A DNA stretch of 64,000 bases from Deinococcus hopiensis KR-140. GTDB taxonomy: Bacteria; Deinococcota; Deinococci; Deinococcales; Deinococcaceae. The notes beneath the pieces are model-generated. The model saw only the letters and a program-made list of their open reading frames with translations, ran no database searches and was not told the DNA's origin. Both the position numbers and the translations under genes were made by a program. Position 1 is the first letter of the stretch, and every line of letters starts with the position of its first letter. The DNA lies in the NCBI RefSeq assembly GCF_900176165.1, contig NZ_FWWU01000011.1:107969-171968 (forward strand). Direction: 5' to 3'. Below, in pieces: positions 1 through 10,454 of this stretch.

Positions 1-1047
1 GAACCCCTGACCGCCACCGCTGCGACCGCGACCCTGAGTCACGCCTACAGCCAGCCCGGCACCTTCACGGTTCAGGTCACGCCCAGGGGCAGCGCTCCAG
101 TCACGACGCCCGTCACGGTGAACGCGCCGAACTCCGTGCTGACGGTCACGCCGAGCGCTCCTCTGATTCGCCAGACGGTCACGGCGAACCTGAGCTCCCT
201 GGTTCCCGCCCTGACCTATACGCTCGACTGGGGAGACGGCACCACCGAAACCATCACCGGCACCGCCGCCACCCAGAAAACGCACCGGTACAGCGCCCCG
301 GGCAGCTATAGCGTTACCCTTACCTCTCCCGCGACCACGCCGGTGACGGCCAGCGTGACAGCGGCTGTTCCCGCCCCGACGGCCAGCGGAACGGCAAGTG
401 GTTTGAGCGTTTCCCTGAATCTGGGCAACCTGCTGAGCGGGTACCCCTACAGCGTCGCGTGGGGCGACGGAACGACCGAGCCCCTGACGGCCACCGCTGC
501 GACCGCGACCCTGAGTCACGCCTACAGCCAGCCCGGCACCTTCACGGTTCAGGTCACGCCCAGGGGCAGCACGCCCGTGACGACGCCCGTCACAGTGAAC
601 GCGCCGAACTCCGTGCTGACGGTCACGCCGAGCGCTCCCCTGATTCGCCAGACGGTCACAGCGAACCTGACGGCCCTGGTTCCCGCCCTGACGTATACGC
701 TCGACTGGGGAGACGGCACCACCGAAACCATCACTGGCAGCACTGCCACCCAGAAGACGCACACGTACGCGCAGCCCGGGACATACACCGTGACGCTCTC
801 CGCAACCGGGACCACTCCAGCGACGTTCAGCCTGCCGGTTGGCATGCCCGTTCCGACCGTGGCGGCGACTTCCACCGCCCTGACGGCTTCCCTGGGTCTG
901 GGCAACCTGCTCGCGGATTACAGCTACACGGTGAATTGGGGAGACGGAACGACCGAACCCCTGACCGCCACCGCTGCGACCGCGACCCTGAGTCACGCCT
1001 ACAGCCAGCCCGGCACCTTCACGGTTCAGGTCACGCCCAGGGGCAGC
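1..1047. repeat. 477-bp direct repeats inside the PKD gene
   Basis: A block beginning gaacccctg or gagcccctg recurs at 1, 478 and 955, a period of exactly 477 bp (159 codons, two PKD domains). About 90 bases are nearly identical in all three copies. The first two copies stay nearly identical on through about 262 and 738 respectively. Near identity at the DNA level points to recent duplication or gene conversion. Confidence 0.85.
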
Positions 1048-4000
1048 ACGCCCGTGACGGCCTCCGTGATTACGCGCCTTCCTGCAGCGGTCCTGGCGGT
1101 CACAGCCGTGCGGCTCGACGCCGTAGCAGAGTTGGGCCAGCTCACCCCAGGTCAGCTCTACAGCTTGAGCTGGGGTGACGGGACCACCGAGGCGTTCACG
1201 CCGACGGGCACCGCGGCACGCTTCTCGCACCCCTACGCGCAGCCTGGCACGGTGACGGTGGGCCTCACAGCGCCCAGCATGTCTCCGGTCACCACCACGC
1301 TGCAGTTGAGTGCGCCCCCCGCGCTGGAAGTGGGCGCCACCGACCTCACCGCCAATGCTTCGATTTCGGGATTGATCGTCGGCCTGACCTACACGCTGGA
1401 CTGGGGCGATGGAACGGCGGAAACGCTGACGGCCACTGAAGCGCAGCTGACCCGCACGCATGGTTACGGCAAGCCCGGCACCTATGCCGTGCGGGTGGCG
1501 CTGCCGGGTGGAGACCGGGCGACCGCTTCCGTGACCATCACGGCGCCGGCGGCGGCGTTGGCGCTGACCCCCACCCGCGCGGTGGTGGGGCAGACGGTGA
1601 CGGCCACACTGTCGGGACTCGTGCCCGCCCTGACGTACACGTTCGACTGGGGAGACGGCGGTCCCGTGGAAACCGTGACCGGAGTGGCCACGTACACCGG
1701 CACGCGGACGTACATCCCCGGTACTTTCACGGTCACGTTGAGCGCTCCGGGCGTCACGACCGTCACGGCGGCCGTGTCCGTGGAACTGCCGGTACCCACC
1801 CTGAGCACCGAACAGGAGCAGCTGACGCTGACCCTGACGGTGGGCAACCTGCTCCCGCAGCCCTCCTCGGTTGACTGGGGTGACGGCACCTCCGAACAGT
1901 TCCGCAGTCCTGGAACCAACCTGCCCGCCGTCCTCGTCCACCGCTACGTTCGCCCCGGCACCTTCCGCGTGGTCGTGACTCCGCTCTACGGGGGAGCGCC
2001 CGTCGTCACCGAGGTGACGCTGGTCGTGGCCGACGCGAGCCTGTCGATTACGCCTGAAAGCGCGCCGCTGGGGCAGCCCATGACGGTCACGGTCTCCGGG
2101 ATGCTTCCCTCGCTGACCTATACCCTGAACTGGGGTGATGGCACGACCAACACCCTGACGGGCAGCGCGACCGCCGTGCGCACCCACGCCTACTCGGAAG
2201 CGGGCAGCCGCGCGGTGTACCTGGAGGCTTCCGGCACCAAGACCGTGTTCGTCACGGCCACGACGACCGTGCCGGTCCCGGGGGTCTCGGCCACGCCGGA
2301 CGCCCTGACCGTGACGCTCCACCTGAGCAACCTGCTGCCGGGCTACGAGTACCAGCTCGACTGGGGCGACGGCGTCCGGGGGGATCCCTTGAAGGCCACG
2401 GCCACGACCGCGCAGCAGACGCACACCTACGCGCGGGCCGGCGGGTACGGCATCACGGTCACGCCCGTTTCCGCCACGCCGGTGTCAGTCACGGTGGTGG
2501 TGGCCGATCCGGTGCCCGCCCTGAAGGTTGCGCCCGCCACCGTTTTGATCGGGGAAACGGTCACGGCCGAACTGACCAACCTGCCGCAGAGGTTGGTCAC
2601 CCTGGAGTGGGGCGACGGCAGCTATGAATTCGTCAACCGCCAGAGCCCTCCGGTCCGCACCCACACCTACGCCTCGGTCGGCGTGTTCACCGTGACGCTG
2701 AGCGGGCCCGACACGCTCAAACTTCAGAACAAAGTGACGGTCGCCGCCCCGGCCCCTGTACTGGACGTGGCGCCAGCCACTCCGGTCGTCCGCGAGCCCG
2801 CCACGGCCCGGCTGTCCGCACTCGTCCCGGCGCTGATCTACACCCTGGACTGGGGCGACGGCACCTCGGACACCGTGACGGGAGCGGCCACAGCCCAGAA
2901 GACCCACAGGTACAGCGCCCCCGGCACCTACAGGGTGACGCTGGGCGCTCCGGAGACAGTGACTGTAACGGCGACCGTCACCGCTGGCCTGCCTGTCCCC
3001 ACGGTCACCGGCACGGGCGACAACCTGCTGACCGTCTCCCTGACGCTGGGTAGGCTGCTGAGCGGCGATCCCTACACCCTGACCTGGGGCGACGGCACCT
3101 CTGAGACCCTCACGCCGACCACCGACGCCGCGCAGCTCACCCACACGTACGGCCAGCCCGGCACCTTCACCGTGACGGTGACGAGGAGCGGTGTTTCGCC
3201 CGTCACGCTGGACGTCGCCGTGCGCGGGCCCGATGCAGGCCTGACGGTCACGCCGGGAGAAGGGCAAGACGGCCACGTTTCGGTGCAGGCCGGGCAGACG
3301 GTCACGGCGAACCTGAGCTCCCTGATTCCCGCCCTGAGCTACACGCTCGACTGGGGCGACGGCACGACCGAAGCCATCACGGGCGTGACCACCGCGCAGC
3401 GCACGCACAGCTACCTCAAAGAAGGCTTCTTCGGCCTCCACGTGGACCAGGCGCAGGGGTACAGTTCGCGCGGCTACCTGATCCAAGTCGCGGTGCCCAC
3501 CCCGGTCCTGACGGCCAGCGCCGAGCGCCTGAACGCCACCGCCACCCTCAGTGGACTGGTTCCGGCCCTGACCTCGACCTTCGACTGGGGCGACGGCACC
3601 CCCCCGGTCCCCGTGACCGGCGTGACCACCACCACCCTGACCCACCGTTATGCGGCGCCAGGGGAGTACCCGCTGCTCCTGACCGTCAACCCGCGCGGCG
3701 TCCGGCAGAATCTGACGGTGGGCGTTCCGGCGGGCGCACTCGCGCTGAGCGCGCAGGACCTGATCGCCACCGCCGCGCTTTCCGGCCTGGAACCCGAGCT
3801 GACCTATACCCTCGACTGGGGCGACGGCGCGTCAGACACCACCACCGGAAGCGCGGCGGCCGGCAAGACCCACGCCTACGCCCTGCCCGGCACGTACACC
3901 GTGACCCTCACGTCGCCGGGCGTGGGCACGGCCACGGGCACCGTCACGGTCAGCGCCGTGGCCCCGGTCCTGACGGTGAGCGCGGTGACCCTGACCGCCA

Positions 4001-7000
4001 CCGCGCAGCTCAGTGGCCTGCTGCCGGGCGCCGAGTACCTGCTGGAGTGGGGCGACGGCGCTGGGCAGTACATCCAGGGTCAGGCGGCCCTCACCGCCAC
4101 GCACGTGTACGCCCAACCCGGCCCCTTCGTGGTCAAGGTCGCCCAGGTGTCCTACCGCCGCCTCCCCGGCATCCTGGGCGCGAGCGCGTCCCTCACCGTG
4201 GGCTTGCCGCCCCGCGAGGCCATGCAGGTGCTGAACACGGACGATCTCGGGGCGGGATACCACTTCCGGGTCACCGGGATGCTGCCCGAGGGCGTCTACG
4301 TGGTGGACTACGGCGACGGCACCAGCGAGCGCCTGAACAGCAGCGCGGACGTGACGCTGGACCACACCTACATGAAGTCGGGCGCCTACACCGTCACGCT
4401 GCTGTTCCGGAGTTACGGCGGCGACCTCGTGCGGACCACCAGCGTCCAGCAGGTGCAGATTGCGCTGGGCGTGCAAAACGCCACCCTGAGCTTCACGAAG
4501 CCCTTCCGAGATGCGGACCTCTCCCTGAACACGGCTGAGCCCATCGAGGCGACCCTGACCGTCTCCTACCGTGGCGGTGGCCGCCTGAGCGGCCGCTGGG
4601 TCCTGGATGGCCGGCCCGTCGAGAACGTGGACCTGACCCTGACCGAGGCGTCGGGCACCGCGACCGCGCCGGTCACGTTTACCCGGACCGAGACCTTTCC
4701 CGGCCGCCACACCCTGACCTTCGAGTTCACGGGCACCACCCCCCTCGTGGTCCGTCCCGTGACGTACGCCCTGAACGCGCCGGGCACCCTGAGCTACGGC
4801 GGGTTCAAGGTCGTGGTCAGCACCATCACCAAACTCAGCGTCATGCCGGGCGGCGTGATCACCGTGTCGGGCACGGGCACGGCCACACCTGTTGTGGGCG
4901 GCACCCCCCTGGCCGGCGTGAACGTCACCTTTGCCGACCAGCAGGTCACCAGCGGTGGAACCGTGATCAGTGGCCCGGCCACCACGGTGGAGCTCAACGG
5001 CCAGAGCGTGCGCAACGCCCGCCTGGGCGACCTGGGTCTGCGGGTGGACCGCCTGACCCTGACCAAGGACGGCGCGGCCCTCAGCGGCAGCGTCACCCTG
5101 CCGGCAGTGGGCCGCGCCGCGGCCACCTTGTCTTTCACTGACGCGCCCCTGGCCGCCGACAGCGGCGACCTGATGGCCGCCATGCACGCCTCCACCCCCA
5201 TTCAGAACGTCGCCCTGCCCGAACCCGGCCTGAGCCTCAGCGCCGGCGAGGTGACGCTGGACCTGTCGGCCGCGAAAAACACGGACGCGCTCGCCGGGGC
5301 CTACAAGGACCAGGCCAAGCCGTCCAATGACTGGATGGGCCTGGTGTTTCCCGACGCCCAGCTTCGGGTCAGCACCCCCATCCTGCGCCAGGCGGTCACG
5401 CTGAGCACGCCCGTGGCGTACAACCTCTCCGGGTACGTCACCACCCTCGACCTCGCTGCGGGCAGCGCGGGCGTCCTGGGCTGGGACGTGGACCTTACTG
5501 CCCTGCACTCCAGCGTGGTGGCGGGCCGCATCTCGACCACCCGGGGCGCGGGCAGCGTCGTGCTGCCCCTCGTGGACGAGCGGATGAACGTCTCCCTGGG
5601 CTGGAACACCAATGCCAAGTCTGGCGAGAGGTTTACCTTCACTTCCAGCGGCACTGTCAAGAAACACACGTTCGGCAAAACCAGCCTGGACCTGGGTCAG
5701 GGGGTCTGGACGTGGAGCGAGCAGGGGGTCGCCAGCGTGGTGTTCAGTAACGCCCTCTGGCACCTCCAAGACGTGGGTCGCGACAACGCGCAGAACCTGA
5801 GCGACGTGAATCTGAACAACCTGACCATGAGCGGCAACGGCGACGTCAGCGTGGACGGCCACCCCTGGAGCAGCGTGACGGGAAAGACCAACCTGACCCT
5901 GTTCGGCTATCCCTTCGCCGCCGCTGAAGTAGGTGTGCAGCGCCAGAGCAGTGGCGCGTACACCCTGGGCCTCCGGGGCCGCTTTCAGGTCAACGAGCAC
6001 CTCCCGGTAAACACCACCGACGCCCCGCTCCTCTTCTGGGTGCAGGGCGGAAAGGACGTGAAGGTCACGACCGAACGCATCCGTCTGGCCGGTGAGGTGG
6101 CGAAGGTGCCCTTTGACATCACCCTGGACGGGGCGCTCACAGATGAAGGCAGGCTTGAATTTACCGGCGACGGCAAGATGAATATGGCCGGACTGCTCGA
6201 CGTGAAGGCCAAGGCCCTCTTCGGGCGGTTCAACGGCACGAACTACGAGTACTTCAAACCAAACACGGCGGGCTCGGTCGGGTACGGTTCGGTGCTTGCC
6301 AGCGCTGCCGGAAACGCGGCCCTCGGCAAACCGCTGATCAGCGTCAAGCGGGTGGAAGTCTACGAGCTTCAGGGCGGCGTTGTCGTGAACATGGACTGGC
6401 CCAACGGGCTGGACAATGCGCCCCGCTTCCGGGAGTCCGGGCCGAACACCATCTTCCAGGCTGGAGCGTTGCTCAGCGTGAAGCAGGATCCGGGCGCGCC
6501 GTTCAAGCCTTTTGTCAAGGGGATCTTGAGCGTCGGCACCGCGGGCGGCCTGGACATGAAGGCCGACGCCTGGCTGGTCAAGACAGGTCAAACGCTGAAC
6601 CAGAGCGCTCCGAATGGCCGCGCCCTGGTGAGCATCTCCGCGCCCTTGTTCGGCCAGTTCACCGATGGCCGCCTGCTGGTGCAGGCGTGCGTGGGTCCCA
6701 ATGGCATCTCGAGTGTGGGCGGCCTGAACTGCGCGGGTGTGGCCGAACTGAACCTCTACGACCTCATGAAGTTGCGTGGGTCGCTCGAACTGTACGCGCC
6801 GTTCTCGGGCGACGCCCACCACCTGTACGTGGGGACCAAGGAGTCTCCCATCGTCGTGAACCTTCCGAGCGTGCCCGAAGGCCGCGGCTACCTGATGATC
6901 GACAAAGGCAGCGTGAACGTCGGCGCGGGCGTGACCTGGGGCTTCGAGAAGGGAGACAGCGGCAGCCTATTGGTCTGCAGCTGGAACTGGAACATCAAGG

Positions 7001-7260
7001 CCACCGCCAACTTGGACGCTGAGTTCGGCATCACCTACGCGCCCGTGGCCCTGGACGGCGGCGTGAAGTTTGATGCCCAGGCCAGCGCCAGCGCCGGAGG
7101 TTGCGGCATCAATGTGGGGGTCGCGGCGAACATGACCTTCGACGGCAAACTGCACGTGGCCAGCGCCGAGCGGTACTTCGACGGGTCGGTCTCGGCCAAC
7201 GTGAGCCTGCCCGTCATTCCCGACATTGGTTTCAACGTCAAAACGAAAGTGAAGTTCTGA
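1..7260 (+). CDS. Giant PKD-repeat surface protein, 5' end outside window
   Basis: The reading frame is open from base 1, so the gene starts upstream; GTG 118 is only an internal codon. About 2419 residues are visible. The first ~1450 hold 18 PKD/Ig-like beta-sandwich repeats of about 80 residues, each with a WGDG core (17 copies) or YGDG (1 copy, near base 4310), typically Y-T-L-D-W-G-D-G-T-T-E, then a T-H-x-Y or S-H-x-Y strand and a P-G-T-[FY]-x-V-T strand. The last ~900 residues lack WGDG, are rich in G, S, T, N and V, and show no domain I recognise; they may be a beta-rich stalk or anchor. PKD repeats usually mediate extracellular binding or spacing, so an exported adhesin-like role is inferred. 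No membrane anchor is seen at the C-terminus. The FN3 gene 55 bp downstream is probably co-transcribed. Confidence 0.85.
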   Translation, partial: EPLTATAATATLSHAYSQPGTFTVQVTPRGSAPVTTPVTVNAPNSVLTVTPSAPLIRQTVTANLSSLVPALTYTLDWGDGTTETITGTAATQKTHRYSAPGSYSVTLTSPATTPVTASVTAAVPAPTASGTASGLSVSLNLGNLLSGYPYSVAWGDGTTEPLTATAATATLSHAYSQPGTFTVQVTPRGSTPVTTPVTVNAPNSVLTVTPSAPLIRQTVTANLTALVPALTYTLDWGDGTTETITGSTATQKTHTYAQPGTYTVTLSATGTTPATFSLPVGMPVPTVAATSTALTASLGLGNLLADYSYTVNWGDGTTEPLTATAATATLSHAYSQPGTFTVQVTPRGSTPVTASVITRLPAAVLAVTAVRLDAVAELGQLTPGQLYSLSWGDGTTEAFTPTGTAARFSHPYAQPGTVTVGLTAPSMSPVTTTLQLSAPPALEVGATDLTANASISGLIVGLTYTLDWGDGTAETLTATEAQLTRTHGYGKPGTYAVRVALPGGDRATASVTITAPAAALALTPTRAVVGQTVTATLSGLVPALTYTFDWGDGGPVETVTGVATYTGTRTYIPGTFTVTLSAPGVTTVTAAVSVELPVPTLSTEQEQLTLTLTVGNLLPQPSSVDWGDGTSEQFRSPGTNLPAVLVHRYVRPGTFRVVVTPLYGGAPVVTEVTLVVADASLSITPESAPLGQPMTVTVSGMLPSLTYTLNWGDGTTNTLTGSATAVRTHAYSEAGSRAVYLEASGTKTVFVTATTTVPVPGVSATPDALTVTLHLSNLLPGYEYQLDWGDGVRGDPLKATATTAQQTHTYARAGGYGITVTPVSATPVSVTVVVADPVPALKVAPATVLIGETVTAELTNLPQRLVTLEWGDGSYEFVNRQSPPVRTHTYASVGVFTVTLSGPDTLKLQNKVTVAAPAPVLDVAPATPVVREPATARLSALVPALIYTLDWGDGTSDTVTGAATAQKTHRYSAPGTYRVTLGAPETVTVTATVTAGLPVPTVTGTGDNLLTVSLTLGRLLSGDPYTLTWGDGTSETLTPTTDAAQLTHTYGQPGTFTVTVTRSGVSPVTLDVAVRGPDAGLTVTPGEGQDGHVSVQAGQTVTANLSSLIPALSYTLDWGDGTTEAITGVTTAQRTHSYLKEGFFGLHVDQAQGYSSRGYLIQVAVPTPVLTASAERLNATATLSGLVPALTSTFDWGDGTPPVPVTGVTTTTLTHRYAAPGEYPLLLTVNPRGVRQNLTVGVPAGALALSAQDLIATAALSGLEPELTYTLDWGDGASDTTTGSAAAGKTHAYALPGTYTVTLTSPGVGTATGTVTVSAVAPVLTVSAVTLTATAQLSGLLPGAEYLLEWGDGAGQYIQGQAALTATHVYAQPGPFVVKVAQVSYRRLPGILGASASLTVGLPPREAMQVLNTDDLGAGYHFRVTGMLPEGVYVVDYGDGTSERLNSSADVTLDHTYMKSGAYTVTLLFRSYGGDLVRTTSVQQVQIALGVQNATLSFTKPFRDADLSLNTAEPIEATLTVSYRGGGRLSGRWVLDGRPVENVDLTLTEASGTATAPVTFTRTETFPGRHTLTFEFTGTTPLVVRPVTYALNAPGTLSYGGFKVVVSTITKLSVMPGGVITVSGTGTATPVVGGTPLAGVNVTFADQQVTSGGTVISGPATTVELNGQSVRNARLGDLGLRVDRLTLTKDGAALSGSVTLPAVGRAAATLSFTDAPLAADSGDLMAAMHASTPIQNVALPEPGLSLSAGEVTLDLSAAKNTDALAGAYKDQAKPSNDWMGLVFPDAQLRVSTPILRQAVTLSTPVAYNLSGYVTTLDLAAGSAGVLGWDVDLTALHSSVVAGRISTTRGAGSVVLPLVDERMNVSLGWNTNAKSGERFTFTSSGTVKKHTFGKTSLDLGQGVWTWSEQGVASVVFSNALWHLQDVGRDNAQNLSDVNLNNLTMSGNGDVSVDGHPWSSVTGKTNLTLFGYPFAAAEVGVQRQSSGAYTLGLRGRFQVNEHLPVNTTDAPLLFWVQGGKDVKVTTERIRLAGEVAKVPFDITLDGALTDEGRLEFTGDGKMNMAGLLDVKAKALFGRFNGTNYEYFKPNTAGSVGYGSVLASAAGNAALGKPLISVKRVEVYELQGGVVVNMDWPNGLDNAPRFRESGPNTIFQAGALLSVKQDPGAPFKPFVKGILSVGTAGGLDMKADAWLVKTGQTLNQSAPNGRALVSISAPLFGQFTDGRLLVQACVGPNGISSVGGLNCAGVAELNLYDLMKLRGSLELYAPFSGDAHHLYVGTKESPIVVNLPSVPEGRGYLMIDKGSVNVGAGVTWGFEKGDSGSLLVCSWNWNIKATANLDAEFGITYAPVALDGGVKFDAQASASAGGCGINVGVAANMTFDGKLHVASAERYFDGSVSANVSLPVIPDIGFNVKTKVKF

Positions 7261-7315
7261 TGCTTCGCGCGGGTCTCGCCGTCTTCGGCCGCCCGCGCGT
7301 TCCCTCAAGGAGACC

Positions 7316-9247
7316 ATGCGTACCCTTCCCAGCCTGATCCTCGCGCTTACCCTTGGCCTCGCCGTTGCCCAAACCCCCCCGACCAACCCGGAGCCGGCCA
7401 AGGCTGGCGTCGCGGCGCTGCCCACCCCGGACGGCGCACTGCTGCGCTGGTTCCTGCCGGGCGACGTGATTCCAGGCGGCGGCTTCCTGGTTCAGGTGAC
7501 GGGTCCGGCGGGCGTCCGCTCGGTGCCCGTGGCCTCACCGCAACCCTTCACGGCGGCCCTGGGCCTCACGCGGGGCGAGTACGACGCCGTAACGGCCATC
7601 TATACTCCGCCCATCAGTGACGAGGGCAACAAGGTTCAGCGCGCCATCTTCAACCTGAACGTGGTCGCTCGGCCCGCCTACGCCCGCGCGCTGGGCATCC
7701 TCACGGCCCTGACGGACCTTCCGCCGGGGACCTACACCGCGACCGTCTATGCCGTCAGCGGGGGCCGCCAGACCCGCGTGGGTGGCACCACCTTCCGTAC
7801 CGGTCCCACGCCCCCGGTGCCCGTCCCCTCCGCCGTGAAGGCAGGTAGCGGCCTAGCGGCGCGCCTCACCTGGGCCGCGCCCGTCGGCGCGGATACGGGG
7901 CTGGTGGTGGCCTACAACGTGTACCGGGCTTCCGCCACAGGACCCTTCACACGGCTGGAGCCCGCTCCATTTTTCCGGACGCAGGGGTCTGGTGGAGACG
8001 TGTTCAGCGATCCTGCGGTCCGGCCGGGCGCGTCCTACCGTTATCGGGTGACCAGCGTGGACCTGTTTGGGCGGGAGTCGGCACCCACCGCGCCCGTGAC
8101 CCTCGTGACCCGCGCGCCACTGTCTGCCCCGGAAATCTCCCGCGCGAGTTCCGGCAACCGCACCGTCACGCTGGACTGGACGCCTGGCAGCGACCCACGT
8201 ATCCGCACGCAGATGGTGCTGAGGGGAACCACACCAGACAACCTGAGCGTCGTGGCCCGCCTGGCTCCCACGGTCGGCAGGTACCTCGACGCGGGCGTCG
8301 AGGGCGGCGTTCCGTACCTGTACGCCCTGGCGGTTGTGGACGAGACCGGCCAGGTCGGCCCCAGGGGCAGCCTCACGAGCGCGGTTGGACAGAACCTGAC
8401 GCCACCTGCTGCTCCGGGTGGCCTGACAATCACGCCTGGCGAGCGCGCCCTGATCCTGAACTGGGCCGCCAATCCGGAAGGGGACCTGCGCGGCTACCGG
8501 GTCTACCGCGCAGAGGACGACCAACCAGTCACCCAGGAGCTGTTGCTGACTGGCCTGCCGATCACCGCCACCACCTACTCGGACGCCATTGCGCCGGGCG
8601 TGCAGACCCGCTACCGGTACCGTGTGGTGGCGGTCAACACCACGCAGGTGGACTCTGCACCTTCGGTGAGCGTCGCCGCCACGCTCCTGGACCGCACGCC
8701 GCCTCCATCTCCCATCCTCGCCCCTGTTGCCGTTGGCCCAACGGGCCTGACCCTGAACTGGAGTCAGGCCGAGGTGCCAGACCTCGCAGGTTTTGAGGTC
8801 ACCCGTACGGCCGTGAATACGTCAGAGACAGTGCTGGCGACGCCGGGTGCCAGCGTCCGCACCTACGCCGACACCTCTGCGACTCGCGGGGTCGCGTACA
8901 CCTATTCTCTGCGGAGCCTGGACCGTGCCGGCAACCGCTCTCAGGCGGCCGCGCCCGTCACGGCTGCCCTCCCGGCGTTGGCTGGTGGAACCTTGCCCAT
9001 CAACCTGCGCGCCACGCTGCTGCCGGAAAAAGCAGGCGTACAGCTGCGCTGGGACAGGGGTCCCAGCGCAGCCCAGTACGTGGTGTACCGCCTGGCCGGC
9101 ACCCAACCCCTCCAGGTGTCCGATCTTCTTTCCGAACTGGCCTTTACGGATCCGCAAGGGCAAGCGGACTCGCAGTACGTGCTGCGCGCGGTGAGCAGGA
9201 GCGGAGAACTGAGTGAGCCCAGTCCCATCATCCGCGTCGCGCCATAA
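7316..9247 (+). CDS. Secreted fibronectin type III repeat protein
   Basis: 643 residues. ATG 7316 follows an aaggaga Shine-Dalgarno at 7307-7313. The N-terminus is a signal peptide (R-T-L-P-S then a hydrophobic run ending A-V-A-Q). An N-terminal domain of about 160 residues is followed by at least four FN3-like domains (P-x-A-P-x-x-L-x-x, L-x-W, Y-x-V-Y-R patterns at about residues 165-260, 265-360, 365-460 and 465-550) and a shorter last one. FN3 domains act as spacers or binding modules in exported proteins; no catalytic motif is visible. It lies 55 bp after the PKD giant on the same strand, so one operon and a shared surface role are inferred. Confidence 0.8.
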   Translation: MRTLPSLILALTLGLAVAQTPPTNPEPAKAGVAALPTPDGALLRWFLPGDVIPGGGFLVQVTGPAGVRSVPVASPQPFTAALGLTRGEYDAVTAIYTPPISDEGNKVQRAIFNLNVVARPAYARALGILTALTDLPPGTYTATVYAVSGGRQTRVGGTTFRTGPTPPVPVPSAVKAGSGLAARLTWAAPVGADTGLVVAYNVYRASATGPFTRLEPAPFFRTQGSGGDVFSDPAVRPGASYRYRVTSVDLFGRESAPTAPVTLVTRAPLSAPEISRASSGNRTVTLDWTPGSDPRIRTQMVLRGTTPDNLSVVARLAPTVGRYLDAGVEGGVPYLYALAVVDETGQVGPRGSLTSAVGQNLTPPAAPGGLTITPGERALILNWAANPEGDLRGYRVYRAEDDQPVTQELLLTGLPITATTYSDAIAPGVQTRYRYRVVAVNTTQVDSAPSVSVAATLLDRTPPPSPILAPVAVGPTGLTLNWSQAEVPDLAGFEVTRTAVNTSETVLATPGASVRTYADTSATRGVAYTYSLRSLDRAGNRSQAAAPVTAALPALAGGTLPINLRATLLPEKAGVQLRWDRGPSAAQYVVYRLAGTQPLQVSDLLSELAFTDPQGQADSQYVLRAVSRSGELSEPSPIIRVAP

Positions 9248-9416
9248 ACTGGGAAGCCGCAGGCCACGGCCTATAGAAGAGTATATCGGTCTTTCTGGTA
9301 AAGAAATTGCAGAAGGGTTCAGTATAAATCAACGGGGAGTTATAGGAGTATGTTTCGTTAATAAGAGTTAAATGTGGGCCGAGCGGTATACAAAATATAG
9401 AGATCACTCCCTACTC

Positions 9417-9479
9417 AAGAAACAGGGTAACTGCTCACCAAGGGAACCAGTTTTGTGGTAAGCAGTTACTCTGTTTCTT
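9417..9479. terminator. Long imperfect inverted repeat
   Basis: Arms 9417-9439 and 9457-9479 pair at 21 of 23 positions around a 17-nt loop. It coincides with the stop codon of the minus-strand frame ending at 9478, so it probably terminates that transcript. There is no strong T-run. Confidence 0.5.
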
Positions 9480-9855
9480 ATCCCTGGCTCTCTGCGTCTT
9501 TCACAATAAAGCCAAGGGCCAGTGTGATTCTCCGCAAGAACTCCGTTCTCCACGCGACCCAAGTGGTTTCCGCAACGTTCGCCTCAACCATTATTGGTAC
9601 TCCGTTGCGTCTGAAAGTGCTGGCGAAGAACACGGGGGATTCCCACCCTTTCCGTACCGCGCTGACCCCAGAAACACGGGCGCCATCCATCAGGTTCCCG
9701 CCAGTCAACGGAGTACCAATAGGCCAGAGGGTCCAAGGGAAACGGTAATTTCGCCGCCGCTTGGACCATCCGGCGACCAAATTGGGCCTCGTCGCTTGTA
9801 GAGTCCGTCCATCCTGGCATAGCTTTGTAGACCATCAACGGTGCCTCATACAGAG
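9478..9855 (-). pseudogene. Unrecognised protein remnant cut by an IS630 element
   Basis: Two overlapping minus frames appear to be one protein joined by a frameshift near 9700. The upstream part reads through L-M-V-Y-K-A-M-P-G-W and W-Y-S-V-D-W-R-E-P-D-G; the downstream part continues W-E-S-P-V-F-F-A-S-T-F-R-R-N-G-V-P and ends at 9478. The upstream end runs into the left end of an IS630 element, so the original 5' part is missing. The region is AT-richer than the flanks, which suggests acquired DNA. I do not recognise the family. Confidence 0.35.
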
Positions 9856-10454
9856 TTAAGATGAGTTCCGGATATGAGAGCTGCTGCCCTAATTCCGCAC
9901 CATACATTTGAAGAGCTTGAAGTTGCGTATCGCCAAGCCGAACGTCCTCTTGAACGCTCCCGCTTGCAGATTATCTGGCTCAAAAGCAAAGGAAAGTCAA
10001 TTCCGGAGATTATTGACGCAACCGGGTTTTCGCGTACAACGATCAGTACGTTGATTGCTACCTACAATGCCAACGGCGAACAGACCCTTCTGGAGAAGCG
10101 TCAGTTTAACAAGTCTGATCCGGCTCTGAACCGAGACCAGCAAGAGGCATTATTTCAGACTCTCCAGAGGGAGCCTGAAACAGGTGGTCTTTGGACCAGC
10201 AAGAAAGTCAAGATACATATCCAGGAGCATTTTGGGATTGAAGTGACAGAGGCGTGTGCCTGGGGCTAATTGAAAAGACTTGGCTTTACTATTCAGGTTC
10301 CTCGACCGACGCATACGGAGGCGGCTTCTCTCAAAGAACATGGGGCGTTCATAAAGAAGTCGAAGCGGCGTTGAGCAACTACAGGCCGCCTAACCCTGAA
10401 AAGCAAGTTCGCCTTTGGGTACAGGACGAAGGACGTTTTGGCCTTATTGATCTC

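Noticed and set aside
1..1047. Regular repeats as a possible CRISPR array
   Set aside because: The period is 477 bp, the repeats lie in one open frame and code for PKD domains.
3832..6822. Long minus-strand open frame (996 codons) opposite the PKD gene
   Set aside because: It is a by-product of high GC in the third codon position; the protein is rich in R, H, G and A without domains, while the plus frame has clear PKD motifs.
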